Part shown: positions 10,749-20,239 of the stretch, in pieces
How the letters are laid out: each line of letters opens with the position of its first letter
Numbering within the stretch: the stretch's first letter is position 1
Assembly: GCA_009777735.1 (NCBI GenBank)
Contig: WRLF01000004.1
Coordinates: 1 to 64,000 of the forward strand
Source: Treponema sp.
GTDB taxonomy: Bacteria; Spirochaetota; Spirochaetia; Treponematales; Breznakiellaceae
DNA length: 64,000 nt
Reading direction: 5' to 3'
Position numbers and translations under genes: made by a program
The notes under the pieces: model-generated
What the model was told of the DNA's origin: nothing
What the model saw: the letters and a program-made list of their open reading frames with translations, nothing else
Database searches by the model: none

Positions 10749-11786
10749 TTACTGTCCTGCCGCCGATTTAAATTCTGTCCAGATGAGGTTGTGCAGGGAT
10801 CGCGCTTCGTCGTTTACATTTTGAATCATTTCCATTGAAGTAAAACCCCAGAAGTCTTCGGGAAGCGTCAGAAAATCACGGTACTCTTCATTAATGTACG
10901 GGTCTGAAGCGGAAAATGTGCTGTAGTAGCCCAGGTATTCAAAACATCCGGCGCCCCTTTCGGCATCAAGGATGTAGTCAAGAAACAAGTAGGCGGCATC
11001 GGCATTCGGTGCGTTGGACGGAATAAACGCCGCCATTATGCCAAAGCCGATCCCTTCGGCGGGAAAAACAACCTGCAGTTCCGGCCGTTCCATTTTTGCC
11101 CTTGTCACCATGTCGGTATACATGACCGCTGCCGAAATTTCACCGGCAAGAAGTTCATCATCCAGCCTGTCATCACGGATGAGGCGGATGTTGGGAGCAA
11201 ATGTTCTGAGGTATTCTCCGGCCCTGCGGATTACATCCGGATCGTTTGTATTGTAGCTTTGCCCCATCATCTTGAGCGCCATGCCGTTGATTACCCGGTA
11301 ATTGTCAATAATACCTATCCTGTTAACCAAAGCCGGATGCAGCAGATCCGTATACCCCCGTATAGGCATTCCGGTTAAATCCTGATCGTAGACAATGGTT
11401 TGTACCCCTGCCCCGTATGGAATGGTGTATTCATCGGTAGGGTCATAAAACTGCTGCTGGTAGAATGGGTTGATATTACCATAATTTGAAAGCCGTGTAA
11501 TGTCTATCTTTTGCGCAAGTCCTTCAAGGATCACATTTTCCAGTATATAGTCATCGGCGATGACAAGATCGTAATTACCCCGTCTTTCAGATGTGAGTCT
11601 GGCCAACATGGTTTCGTTGTAATCAAAATTTACATACCGTATCCTGATTCCCGTATCATTTTCAAATCCGGATATAACTTCCGCAGGGAACATACCGCTC
11701 CAGGTATAAATAACCAGACTTGGTTTATCGGAACAGCCAACGGCAAAAAAAGCCAACATTAAAACAGCAAACAGTTTTTTATGCAT
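10749..11786 (-). CDS. potD: Spermidine/putrescine ABC transporter substrate-binding protein
   Basis: Lipobox FFAVGC; LVIYTWSGMFPAEVISGFENDTGIRIRYVNFDYNETMLARL typical of PotD/PotF; gene context potABC. Confidence 0.88.
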   Translation of the reverse strand: MHKKLFAVLMLAFFAVGCSDKPSLVIYTWSGMFPAEVISGFENDTGIRIRYVNFDYNETMLARLTSERRGNYDLVIADDYILENVILEGLAQKIDITRLSNYGNINPFYQQQFYDPTDEYTIPYGAGVQTIVYDQDLTGMPIRGYTDLLHPALVNRIGIIDNYRVINGMALKMMGQSYNTNDPDVIRRAGEYLRTFAPNIRLIRDDRLDDELLAGEISAAVMYTDMVTRAKMERPELQVVFPAEGIGFGIMAAFIPSNAPNADAAYLFLDYILDAERGAGCFEYLGYYSTFSASDPYINEEYRDFLTLPEDFWGFTSMEMIQNVNDEARSLHNLIWTEFKSAAGQ

Positions 11787-11809
11787 CAAACATCTCCTCA
11801 AAAAAACCG

Positions 11810-12421
11810 TTATCTATAAACTACTTTTGTTTCCGGATCGGCTCGGGGCGATGCAGAGCTCACTGCGTCAACACCTGCCGGAAGTCTGCCAAAACGGGTA
11901 ACAATAATAGCAGTGTGATCTTCGGGTATTCCCAGTTCGTCTTTGAGGCTGTTCGCTCTGCCGATTAAAGCGGGATTTGTATATTGCCGGGCGCCAAGTC
12001 CGAGAGCCTGGGCCGCTATAAACATGCTCTGCGCCGCAAGACCGGCATCAAGCATAACGGCTTCGTTTCTTGAACCGTCCAATAACCCTGAGCCGACTAT
12101 CAGTATGTTGCCTTCCGTCGCATCGGGAAGAATCTGCTTTACCAGATCCTGGTCCTGCACCACGGTAAAGAGCCAGGGCTGCCGGTTGCCCGCGCTTGGA
12201 GCGCGCAGTCCGGCCTGAACAATAATGTCCCGTTCACTTTCGGTTACTTGCCCTTCGGCATATTCCCTTGCCGAAAAATGATGCAGAAGGGGGAATACCA
12301 GGGTAGCCCTGTCTGCAGGCTGCTGTACCTGCTGTACCTGCTGATCCTTTTTGCCTCCTGCATACAGCAAAGACAAACTGAGCGTTAAAAGCACGATAAA
12401 AACCGGTATTTTCTTAAACAT
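11810..12421 (-). CDS. Exported nitroreductase-family protein
   Basis: Signal peptide MFKKIPVFIVLLTLSLSLLYAGG; nitroreductase motifs AGLRAPSAGNRQPWLFTVV, LDAGLAAQSMFIAAQALGLGARQYTNP, LGIPEDHTAIIVTRFGRLP. Confidence 0.8.
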   Translation of the reverse strand: MFKKIPVFIVLLTLSLSLLYAGGKKDQQVQQVQQPADRATLVFPLLHHFSAREYAEGQVTESERDIIVQAGLRAPSAGNRQPWLFTVVQDQDLVKQILPDATEGNILIVGSGLLDGSRNEAVMLDAGLAAQSMFIAAQALGLGARQYTNPALIGRANSLKDELGIPEDHTAIIVTRFGRLPAGVDAVSSASPRADPETKVVYR

Positions 12422-12441
12422 ATAGTCCTCCATTTTGAGTA

Positions 12442-13242
12442 TTATATCTTACAATCATTTTTTGGTCTAGGAGTACGGGCAAGAAACGCTGCGGCAATGC
12501 ACAGGATAATGGTCAAAATAAATAACAGGGAGCACATGGCATTTGTTTTCGGCGTTACGCCGGTTTTTAACTGGGAATAAATAATCATCGGCAGGGTGTT
12601 TGTATTCACACCGGCGACAAATGAACTGACAATTACGTCATCAAAACTCATGGCAAAAGAAATCAACATTCCGGATATGACTGCCGGAAGTACGAGAGGC
12701 AGGGTAATGTCGTAAAACGCCCGCAGGTCAGACGCTCCCATGATCCGGGCGGCTTCCACATAACTTTTATCAAGGCCGGCAAGCCTTGCCCGCACCAGCA
12801 GATAGGGATAGGGAATACAAAAAGCGGTATGGGCGATAACGAGGGTAAACATTCCCGAAGGAATTGCCAGAAGCGAAAAAAATACCAGGAACAGCATGCC
12901 CAGAATAATCTCCGGCATCATGATGGGAAGGATCGAAAAATACTCCATCGTTTTGTGGGCGCCAGTCGCACGTACCCTCGCCATGCCGGAAGCGCCCAGA
13001 GTACCCAGAGCGGCTGACAGGCAGCTTGCCAGCAGGCCAAGTATCAGGCTCGTCCTCAGCCCCTCAAACATAGCGCGATCACTGAACAATTCCGCATACC
13101 ATAACAGAGAAAAACCGCCCCATACTGAAGTAAGACGGCTCCCGTTAAATGAATAGACAATAACCAGAAGAATGGGAATATACATCACTACGAGGATGAA
13201 TCCCAGGTACACGGGAAATAAGGCATATCTTTTTTTTATCAT
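12442..13242 (-). CDS. potC: Spermidine/putrescine ABC transporter permease
   Basis: Six-TM permease with EAARIMGASDLRAFYDITLPLVLPAVISG binding-protein-dependent signature; operon context. Confidence 0.9.
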   Translation of the reverse strand: MIKKRYALFPVYLGFILVVMYIPILLVIVYSFNGSRLTSVWGGFSLLWYAELFSDRAMFEGLRTSLILGLLASCLSAALGTLGASGMARVRATGAHKTMEYFSILPIMMPEIILGMLFLVFFSLLAIPSGMFTLVIAHTAFCIPYPYLLVRARLAGLDKSYVEAARIMGASDLRAFYDITLPLVLPAVISGMLISFAMSFDDVIVSSFVAGVNTNTLPMIIYSQLKTGVTPKTNAMCSLLFILTIILCIAAAFLARTPRPKNDCKI

Positions 13243-14093
13243 ATCAAACCTTCAATCTCGCCTGACCGGGTGACAAGGCGGTACAGCAGCAGAAACAGGC
13301 TCGTAATGAGTATCAGCACTACGCTGAGGGCTGCGGCAAACGGCAGATCGTGGACGTTCATTACCTGATCGCGGATTAAATTGCCGGTAAGGATCACCTT
13401 GTTGCCGCCCAAAATATCGGCGATAAAGTACAGGCCCATGGATGGGATGAACGTGAGAAAAACGCCGGAAAGCAGCCCCGGCATGGTCAGGGGAAATGTA
13501 ACGGTGAGGAAGGCACGAAACCTCCCTGCGCCGAGAACACGTGCAGCATCAATGAGGGAACGATCCATTTTTTCGGCGCTGGCATATACGGAATAAATCA
13601 TAAACGGCAGGAGTGCGTAGATCATGCCGGTAACGACAGCGGGATAGGTGTACAGCAGGCGCAGAGGTTCATCCGTTATGCGCAACCCCATCAGCAGACG
13701 GTCAAATACGCCGTTTGCCCTGAACACAATTATCCAGCCGTACAGCCGCATAAGGGCGCTTGTCCAGAAAGGGATGATCAAAAGGAGCATCACACGATTT
13801 CGCCAGGTTTGACTCAAACGCGCCATAAAATAGCCAAAAGGATAACCGGCAGCGGCAACGGCAAATGTACTGATACATGCCAGCCGTATCGACTGCCTGA
13901 ATGTTTCCATGTATACAGGCTCGAACATGATGCGGTAGTTTCTCAGACTGAATGAATACCCGGCGCCCCATATACCCTGCCGCTGCATGAAACTCAAAAT
14001 GATTAAGTAAATTAACGGCCCCAGGATGAATAAAAGGGTGAAGAGGTACATGGGGAGAAGAGGGATCAGGGATCGGGGATTTTGACTGTTCAT
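13239..14093 (-). CDS. potB: Spermidine/putrescine ABC transporter permease
   Basis: Permease signature DAARVLGAGRFRAFLTVTFPLTMPGLLSG; overlaps potC and potA by 4 nt. Confidence 0.9.
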   Translation of the reverse strand: MNSQNPRSLIPLLPMYLFTLLFILGPLIYLIILSFMQRQGIWGAGYSFSLRNYRIMFEPVYMETFRQSIRLACISTFAVAAAGYPFGYFMARLSQTWRNRVMLLLIIPFWTSALMRLYGWIIVFRANGVFDRLLMGLRITDEPLRLLYTYPAVVTGMIYALLPFMIYSVYASAEKMDRSLIDAARVLGAGRFRAFLTVTFPLTMPGLLSGVFLTFIPSMGLYFIADILGGNKVILTGNLIRDQVMNVHDLPFAAALSVVLILITSLFLLLYRLVTRSGEIEGLI

Positions 14094-15106
14094 TCGCGAA
14101 CCACTGATACGGCATTTGACGGAAGCCAGCTGACCATTACCTGATCTCCCGGTTCAAAGGGGCTTTCTATATCAAGAATGCCGGATCGTACTTCTGTTCC
14201 ATGAGCGGGGCCCGCACACTGCAGAACAGCGGTGATGCGGAGGAGGCCTCCGGCAAATTTTTTTTCGGTAACTACCGCAGCCATTCCGGTTTCGCCGGGA
14301 TTTCCGCGCTCTTCTCCTGTCGCCGATATGGTGATATTTTCTTCACGAACGGCAAGGCATTCTGTATCATTGCAGGGGATGAGGTTTGCGTTTCCGACAA
14401 ATTGCGCGACAAACGCCGTATGCGGATTTTTGTACACATCGACTGTGGAGCCAACCTGCTCGATAAGACCGTTTCGTATAACAGCCACACGATCCGATAT
14501 GGCAAGCGCCTCTTCCTGATCGTGGGTGATATACACAAAACTGATCCCAAGCTGTTTCTGGATTCGTTTAAGTTCAATCTGCAGCTGCCGCCTGAGCTGC
14601 AAATCCAATGCGCCAAGAGGCTCGTCCAGCAGCAGGACTTTTGGCTTGTTGATTATGGCCCGCGCAACCGCAACCCGCTGCCGCTGGCCGCCGGATAGCT
14701 CGTGGGGTTTTCTTTTTTCATACCCCTCCAGCCGTACCAAAGCGAGCGTTTCATTTACCGCCCGCTTAATCTCCGGTTTTGCCGTGCCGTTGATCCTGAG
14801 GCTGTAGCCAATGTTTTGTTCCACATTCATGTGGGGGAATAGTGCATAATTTTGAAATACCATGTTGATGCCGCGCTTGTCCGGCCCAAGGGTGTTTATA
14901 TCAATCCCGTCCATGAAAACGCGCCCCGAATCTGCCGTTTCCAGGCCGGCGATGATTCTCAGTATAGTCGTCTTACCGCAGCCCGAAGGCCCAAGGAGGG
15001 TAATAAATTCACCCCGCCCGATAAAAAGATCCAGCCCGCGCAGGACTTCAACATTGCCAAAACTTTTTGTTATTCCTTCAAGCCGCAGTAATTCCTGTTC
15101 ACTCAC
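14090..15106 (-). CDS. potA: Spermidine/putrescine ABC transporter ATP-binding protein
   Basis: Walker A GPSGCGKTT, signature LSGGQRQRVAVARA, Walker B VLLLDEPLGALD, C-terminal TOBE-like domain; GTG start. Confidence 0.93.
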   Translation of the reverse strand: MSEQELLRLEGITKSFGNVEVLRGLDLFIGRGEFITLLGPSGCGKTTILRIIAGLETADSGRVFMDGIDINTLGPDKRGINMVFQNYALFPHMNVEQNIGYSLRINGTAKPEIKRAVNETLALVRLEGYEKRKPHELSGGQRQRVAVARAIINKPKVLLLDEPLGALDLQLRRQLQIELKRIQKQLGISFVYITHDQEEALAISDRVAVIRNGLIEQVGSTVDVYKNPHTAFVAQFVGNANLIPCNDTECLAVREENITISATGEERGNPGETGMAAVVTEKKFAGGLLRITAVLQCAGPAHGTEVRSGILDIESPFEPGDQVMVSWLPSNAVSVVRE

Positions 15107-15112
15107 AGTTCA

Positions 15113-15141
15113 AACATATCTGCCCGGTAATGATGTGTCAA
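15113..15141 (-). promoter_or_regulatory. Sigma70-type promoter for potA
   Basis: Minus strand TTGACA (15141-15136), 17-nt spacer, TATGTT (15118-15113), then TGAACT and GTG start. Confidence 0.7.
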
Positions 15142-15170
15142 GGGAATTGAGAGTTGAGAGACGTGTTATC

Positions 15171-15199
15171 TTGACATTGAGTTGATTGCTCTGTACAAT
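15171..15199 (+). promoter_or_regulatory. Sigma70-type promoter for the DUF4349 lipoprotein gene
   Basis: TTGACA (15171-15176), 17-nt spacer, TACAAT (15194-15199), GGGGGG SD before ATG 15225. Confidence 0.75.
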
Positions 15200-15224
15200 A
15201 AAAAAAATGAGGGGGGAAATCCGT

Positions 15225-16154
15225 ATGAAAAAATATTTTCCGTTTTTACTTTTTATACTTTTACTGACTTTTGGCTGCAGCAGAGGTTCTAACAGGCAAT
15301 ACATGAATTTTCCGAGTGTTTATCAAAACACCATGTCTTATGAAATGGCGGACACTTTCGGATATGCCTATGACGATTCGGATTTTTCGGAATCTATAAT
15401 GCGATTTAGAACAGCGGAAACTACCGTTACGCCGCAGGAAATTTCTGCCAATACCGCAGAACGCAAACTGGTAAAAAGAGCCAATCTGAGAATAAGAGTA
15501 GAAAAACTCGATACTGCCGATTCAACCGTAAACGGCATTATGGAAACACACGGCGCCTATGCTTCCTCAACCGTTTTGGAAGAATACTCCTGCTTTTATA
15601 CCATCCGCGTTCCTTCGGCCGCTTATAATGCTTTTCTTGCCGAAATTGCCGCTATCGGGAGGATGCTGCATCGATCGGAAAATACGGAAGATGTCACTCT
15701 GCATTATTATGATCTTGAAGGACGGCTTGCTACACAAAGTGAATTATTAAGAACTTTTCAGTCATATCTGGGCAGGGCAGGAAACATTGATGATATCTTA
15801 TCAGTTGAAAGAAGAATTGCCGAATTGCAAAGAGAGATTGACCTGACAGGCAGGGATATTCGTGATATTGCGAATGATATTGAATTTTCTACAGTCGAAC
15901 TGACGGTTTTAGGGCCGGTAGCCGTATCGGCACAGTTTCAGGGAGCAACACTTGGAGAACGAATAATTAAATTATTTCAGGATTTTCGTTATTTCCTATC
16001 CGGCCTGGCAGTTGTTTTTATCGGCATTATTGTATACGGAATCCCCATACTCATTCTGCTCATTTTCATAATCTGGATTTTATTTGGAAGGATTGGTCTC
16101 ATGAAAAAGCTTTGGCGGATTGCAGTCGGTAATAATCAAAGAAATAATACGTAA
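15225..16154 (+). CDS. DUF4349-family lipoprotein
   Basis: Lipobox LLTFGC; LVKRANLRIRVEKLDTADSTVNGIMETHGAYASSTVLEEYSCFYTIRVPSAAYNAFL; C-terminal TM. Confidence 0.8.
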   Translation: MKKYFPFLLFILLLTFGCSRGSNRQYMNFPSVYQNTMSYEMADTFGYAYDDSDFSESIMRFRTAETTVTPQEISANTAERKLVKRANLRIRVEKLDTADSTVNGIMETHGAYASSTVLEEYSCFYTIRVPSAAYNAFLAEIAAIGRMLHRSENTEDVTLHYYDLEGRLATQSELLRTFQSYLGRAGNIDDILSVERRIAELQREIDLTGRDIRDIANDIEFSTVELTVLGPVAVSAQFQGATLGERIIKLFQDFRYFLSGLAVVFIGIIVYGIPILILLIFIIWILFGRIGLMKKLWRIAVGNNQRNNT

Positions 16155-16156
16155 AA

Positions 16157-17473
16157 TTATAGTTTATCTGCGATTTTTTCGGCTGCCTGCCGTACAATTT
16201 TCATCAGGGCAGGAACATCAACACCGGTCAGGATGCGGTTTTTGACCAGTTGCCTGCCATCGACAAATACATCGGTAACATCACTGCCCGTTGCGTTATA
16301 CACAATGGCGGAAGTAACATTTTCATGTTTACCCGTCAGAAGGGGCTGTAAGTGGGGCTGTTCCGGGTCGATTAAAATCATATCAGCCCGCATCCCTTCC
16401 CGTATCATGCCAAATTCGGTTTCCTTACCGAAAACAGCAGCTCCTCCCGTGGTTGCCATGTCGAGAATGTCATTTTTGGAAATCGACCGGATACCATTAT
16501 GTATTGTCTGCAAAAGGGACATCCCCTTCATTTCCCGGAAAATGTCATTGCTGTTATTCCACAGGGCGCCGTCAGTACCAAGACCGACGGTTAACCCCTG
16601 TTTTACCATTTCGGTAATGGGGGCAATACCATCGGCGATTTTCATTTCGCATAACGGTGTATTGGCGATTTTTACATTTGCCTCTTTCATCAGCCTTATT
16701 TCATTTCCGGTTGCCAGCACAACATGAGAACCGATCAGCCGATCGCCGAGAAAACCGTTTTTCGCCAGATACTCAATTGAAGTAAGCCCAAATTTTTTCA
16801 GGACTATTTCCCTGCGCCATTCATTTTCCGCAAGATGCATGGTTTGCAGGGCATCAATACCGCGCAGTTTCTCAAATATAACCCGCAGGCGTTCTGTTTC
16901 AAAATCTTCTTCAGCCGGTAATCCGATGACGGGAACATAGCCGGCTTGCCGGCAGTTTGCCGAAAAATCATGCAACGCCTGATCGGGCAGCAATGAATCC
17001 GAATTGGAAAAATCACGGCGTATGTCTTCGACTAACGCGCCTTTAATGCCGGTTTCCTGCATCGCCTGGATAGATCTGTTTCCCAGCCCCCAATACATAT
17101 TTTCGCAGATAAATGTTGTTCCGGATAAAAGCGCCTCGCAGTAGACAAGCTGGCGGGCATAATAGCGGTCATCGTCATTTATAAAATCATAAAACCAATT
17201 ATGGGAGCGGAATGTTTCTATTTGCTCAAGCAGGGTCATGTCATCGCCCAGGCCCCGTGCCAGGGTCATGTCCCCGTGACAGTGACCGTTAACCAGGCCG
17301 GGCATGAGGATTTTACCGCCGCCGTCTATCCATTGCGAACATTCCTGCTCCGAGACACAGCCTCTGCGAACTTCGGCAATAAATGCCCCGTTCAGGCACA
17401 CAGAACCGGTGAACGGAACATAATCGAAATTTTTTGAAACGATAATAACATTATCAATACCAAGAGTGAATAT
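16157..17473 (-). CDS. Amidohydrolase (TRZ/ATZ, SAH/chlorohydrolase-like); probable ATA start codon
   Basis: LMPGLVNGHCHGDMTLARGLGDDMTLLEQI, TMHLAENEWRREIVLKKFG, GLGTDGALWNNSNDIFREMK. In-frame extension IFTLGIDNVIIVSKNFDYVPFTGS upstream of the track's GTG start (17401), preceded by GGAGG-5nt-ATA. Confidence 0.75.
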   Translation of the reverse strand: MFTLGIDNVIIVSKNFDYVPFTGSVCLNGAFIAEVRRGCVSEQECSQWIDGGGKILMPGLVNGHCHGDMTLARGLGDDMTLLEQIETFRSHNWFYDFINDDDRYYARQLVYCEALLSGTTFICENMYWGLGNRSIQAMQETGIKGALVEDIRRDFSNSDSLLPDQALHDFSANCRQAGYVPVIGLPAEEDFETERLRVIFEKLRGIDALQTMHLAENEWRREIVLKKFGLTSIEYLAKNGFLGDRLIGSHVVLATGNEIRLMKEANVKIANTPLCEMKIADGIAPITEMVKQGLTVGLGTDGALWNNSNDIFREMKGMSLLQTIHNGIRSISKNDILDMATTGGAAVFGKETEFGMIREGMRADMILIDPEQPHLQPLLTGKHENVTSAIVYNATGSDVTDVFVDGRQLVKNRILTGVDVPALMKIVRQAAEKIADKL

Positions 17474-17485
17474 TTACTCCTCCAA

Positions 17486-17863
17486 TTAGCTGTGTATTTC
17501 GGCTATGGCATCAATTTCCACCAAAACATTTTTGGGAAGCTGTTTAACCGCAACGGTAGAACGGGCAGGCCTGCCGGGAAAATATTTTTCGTACACATCG
17601 TTAAAACAGGCAAAATCGTCCATGTTCACCAGGAAACATGTTGTTTTTATTACATGTGCCAGCGATGATCCGGCTGCTTTCAAAACGGCTTCCAGATTTT
17701 TTATAACCTGTTCTGCTTGCTCTTTTATGGTGGTTCCCACTACTTCACCGGTTCCAACAGAAATGGGAATTTGACCCGAAGTGAGTACCATTTTTCCCGA
17801 TATGATGCCCTGGGAATAAGGCCCAATTGCCGCCGGTGCCGCACTTGTCTGTACAATCTTCAT
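17486..17863 (-). CDS. ridA: RidA family enamine/imine deaminase
   Basis: Full-length RidA signature: APAAIGPYSQGIISGKMVLTSGQIPI...EQVIKNLEAVLKAAGSSLAHVIKTTCFLVNMDDF...RPARSTVAVKQLPKNVLVEIDAIA. Confidence 0.95.
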   Translation of the reverse strand: MKIVQTSAAPAAIGPYSQGIISGKMVLTSGQIPISVGTGEVVGTTIKEQAEQVIKNLEAVLKAAGSSLAHVIKTTCFLVNMDDFACFNDVYEKYFPGRPARSTVAVKQLPKNVLVEIDAIAEIHS

Positions 17864-17884
17864 TGAAAAACTCCTATTGATGCT

Positions 17885-19396
17885 TTACCGTCTAAATCGC
17901 AGGGATTCCAGGGTATTCCCCGAACGGATAAAGCCGAACCACAGTTCTGTAGCGGTTCTTTCCCTCAGCAGCCGGTAGAAGGAACTAAGGTCTGAAATAT
18001 TTTCCCCGTTCACTGCGGTAATTATATCGCCCTCCCTCATGCCGACAACGTCTGCCGGGCTGTCAGGTTCTACACGGCCTACATATAACCCCATAACATT
18101 CCTGTCAATATTACGGGATTCTCTTATCTCATTAGTGAGAGGGGCTACTATGACACCCGGCCATAACCCTCTGCTGTTGGAAGCTACTTCATCCGTTCGG
18201 GCTTCGATGGTAATCTGTATTTCTCTCGTTGTGCCGTCCCGTACAACCGTAAATGCCGCGCGATCGCCGGGTTTAAGATCGCCGACCATCATGGTCAGTT
18301 GAGTCACGCCTCTGACCTCCCTGCCGTCAACATGGGTGATGAAATCGCCCGCCCTGATGCCGCCCTTGTCCGCAGGTGAATCAAGGAAAACCATCGCAGC
18401 AAGAGCCCCTCTCATGCCGTCTATGCCCAGCGCTTCGGCGATTTCCCTTCCCGGTTCTGTGAGCGATACGCCAAGCCAGCCGGAAGTAAGAGTACCAGTG
18501 GTGATGAATTCATCGATTGATCGTTTTGCATTATTTATGGGAATGGCAAAGCCCAGCCCGACATTGCCGCCGCCGGCATTGCTGGCAATCCAGGTATTAA
18601 TGCCGATAACCTCGCCGTGGATATTTACTAGAGCGCCGCCCGAATTTCCCTGATTAATGGGCGCATCAGTCTGGATAAAGTCGTTAATATTTCTGCCGGG
18701 TCCGCCGGTACGCCCTACCGCGCTGACAATTCCCATGGTAACAGAAAAAGAAAAACTGGTACCCAAAGGGTTCCCCATGGCTATTGCCCAGTCACCAACT
18801 TTTACATCATCGGAATCTCCCAATTCTGCAAGCGGGTAATGATCGGTTGTGCTGAAAGAAACCATCGCCAAATCCCGGCGGTCATCTTTACCTACAAGCT
18901 GGGCAGTGTATTCCTTGCCGTCCCTCGTTCCAACACGGATTTCCGAAGTATTATCAACAACATGATGATTGGTAATAACATAATATGTTCCGTTATTATG
19001 ACGGACAATTATTCCGGAACCCAACCCCTGCGAGCGGAACTCCCGTTCCTGTCCGCCCCTGTCCGGGCTGCGATCACGCGGACCGAAGAAAAACTCCCAG
19101 GGAATCCCGTCAAAACTGGGCAAGTTCCGCCGTTGTACCGAAACAGTCTTAAGCTCAACAATTGAAGGAAGCACCTTCTCTGATACAGCGTTAAATACAT
19201 TCTGCAGACCCACAGCCGCCGCCAGATCCGCTTCAGAAACAATTACCGGGCTATTTTGGGCCCTGGCAATACTCCTTGTATTTGGTGTTGAACACGAAAA
19301 CGAAAGAAAAGCAAGTGAAAAACCAAAAATGACGCCAATCAGCACCAGATTAAATACCAGCAGATTTTTTGAGGACAACTTCTTTACCAGATTCAT
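17885..19396 (-). CDS. degP: HtrA/DegP-type serine protease with two PDZ domains
   Basis: Catalytic triad blocks ITNHHVVDN, DLAMVSF, NQGNSGGALVN; two PDZ regions. Confidence 0.92.
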   Translation of the reverse strand: MNLVKKLSSKNLLVFNLVLIGVIFGFSLAFLSFSCSTPNTRSIARAQNSPVIVSEADLAAAVGLQNVFNAVSEKVLPSIVELKTVSVQRRNLPSFDGIPWEFFFGPRDRSPDRGGQEREFRSQGLGSGIIVRHNNGTYYVITNHHVVDNTSEIRVGTRDGKEYTAQLVGKDDRRDLAMVSFSTTDHYPLAELGDSDDVKVGDWAIAMGNPLGTSFSFSVTMGIVSAVGRTGGPGRNINDFIQTDAPINQGNSGGALVNIHGEVIGINTWIASNAGGGNVGLGFAIPINNAKRSIDEFITTGTLTSGWLGVSLTEPGREIAEALGIDGMRGALAAMVFLDSPADKGGIRAGDFITHVDGREVRGVTQLTMMVGDLKPGDRAAFTVVRDGTTREIQITIEARTDEVASNSRGLWPGVIVAPLTNEIRESRNIDRNVMGLYVGRVEPDSPADVVGMREGDIITAVNGENISDLSSFYRLLRERTATELWFGFIRSGNTLESLRFRR

Positions 19397-19471
19397 GCGA
19401 AAACTCTCCTGAGAAATTATTATTTATCTACATAATAAAAATATGTGCCAAAAGTTACAAGTACCGGTTCA

Positions 19472-20239
19472 TTACTCCAGCGGATCGGTTAGAATTTCTG
19501 TTTTACCCTGAAAAATCGCCACAGTATGTTCCCAGTGGGCTGATACACATCTGTCGGCAGTAATGACCGTCCAGCCGTCATCTTTCAGTTCCACATCGCC
19601 CGATCCCCCGTTGATCATGGGTTCGATGGCAAAAACCATGCCGTTGCTCATGCGGGGATTGGGACCATGGGGATAATTGGGCACCTGCGGGTCTTCATGC
19701 AGCGAAAAACCTACGCCGTGACCGCAATATTCCCGGACAATGCCATACCCGCGCGCTTTGGCATGACCCTCCACGGCACGGGCAACCTGAAGCAGGCGAT
19801 CACCGGCTTTCACTGCGGCTATGCCCCGGTACAGGCACTCTCTGGCGGTTATATTCAAGTCGTGTACTTCCCGGCTCACCCTGCCCGCCTCTATGCTGAT
19901 CGCCTGGTCGCTGAAAAAGCCGTCATACTCAATGCCGCAGTCCAGCCCCACCAGGTCGCCCTCGCGGATTTTTCGCTTTGACGGAATACCGTGGATCACT
20001 TCGCTATTAATCGAAATGCAGATTGCCGCAGGAAATGGATCGGATGCCCTGCGCGGACAGTATCCAAGAAACGCCGGTTTTGCTCCGGCCTGTTTTACCC
20101 AGTTCCGCACCCAGAAGTCAATATCGATAGTCTGTACGCCGGGTTTTACCTGGGGGATAAGTTCACGGTACATGGCCGACAGCATCTTGCAGGATACTCT
20201 GATTCCATCAATTTGTTTTTCGGTTTTAAGTTTAATCAT
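19472..20239 (-). CDS. map: Type I methionine aminopeptidase
   Basis: AICISINSEVIHGIPSKRKIREGDLVGLDCGIEYDGFFSDQA; YCGHGVGFSLHEDPQVPNY; FAIEPMINGG. Confidence 0.95.
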   Translation of the reverse strand: MIKLKTEKQIDGIRVSCKMLSAMYRELIPQVKPGVQTIDIDFWVRNWVKQAGAKPAFLGYCPRRASDPFPAAICISINSEVIHGIPSKRKIREGDLVGLDCGIEYDGFFSDQAISIEAGRVSREVHDLNITARECLYRGIAAVKAGDRLLQVARAVEGHAKARGYGIVREYCGHGVGFSLHEDPQVPNYPHGPNPRMSNGMVFAIEPMINGGSGDVELKDDGWTVITADRCVSAHWEHTVAIFQGKTEILTDPLE

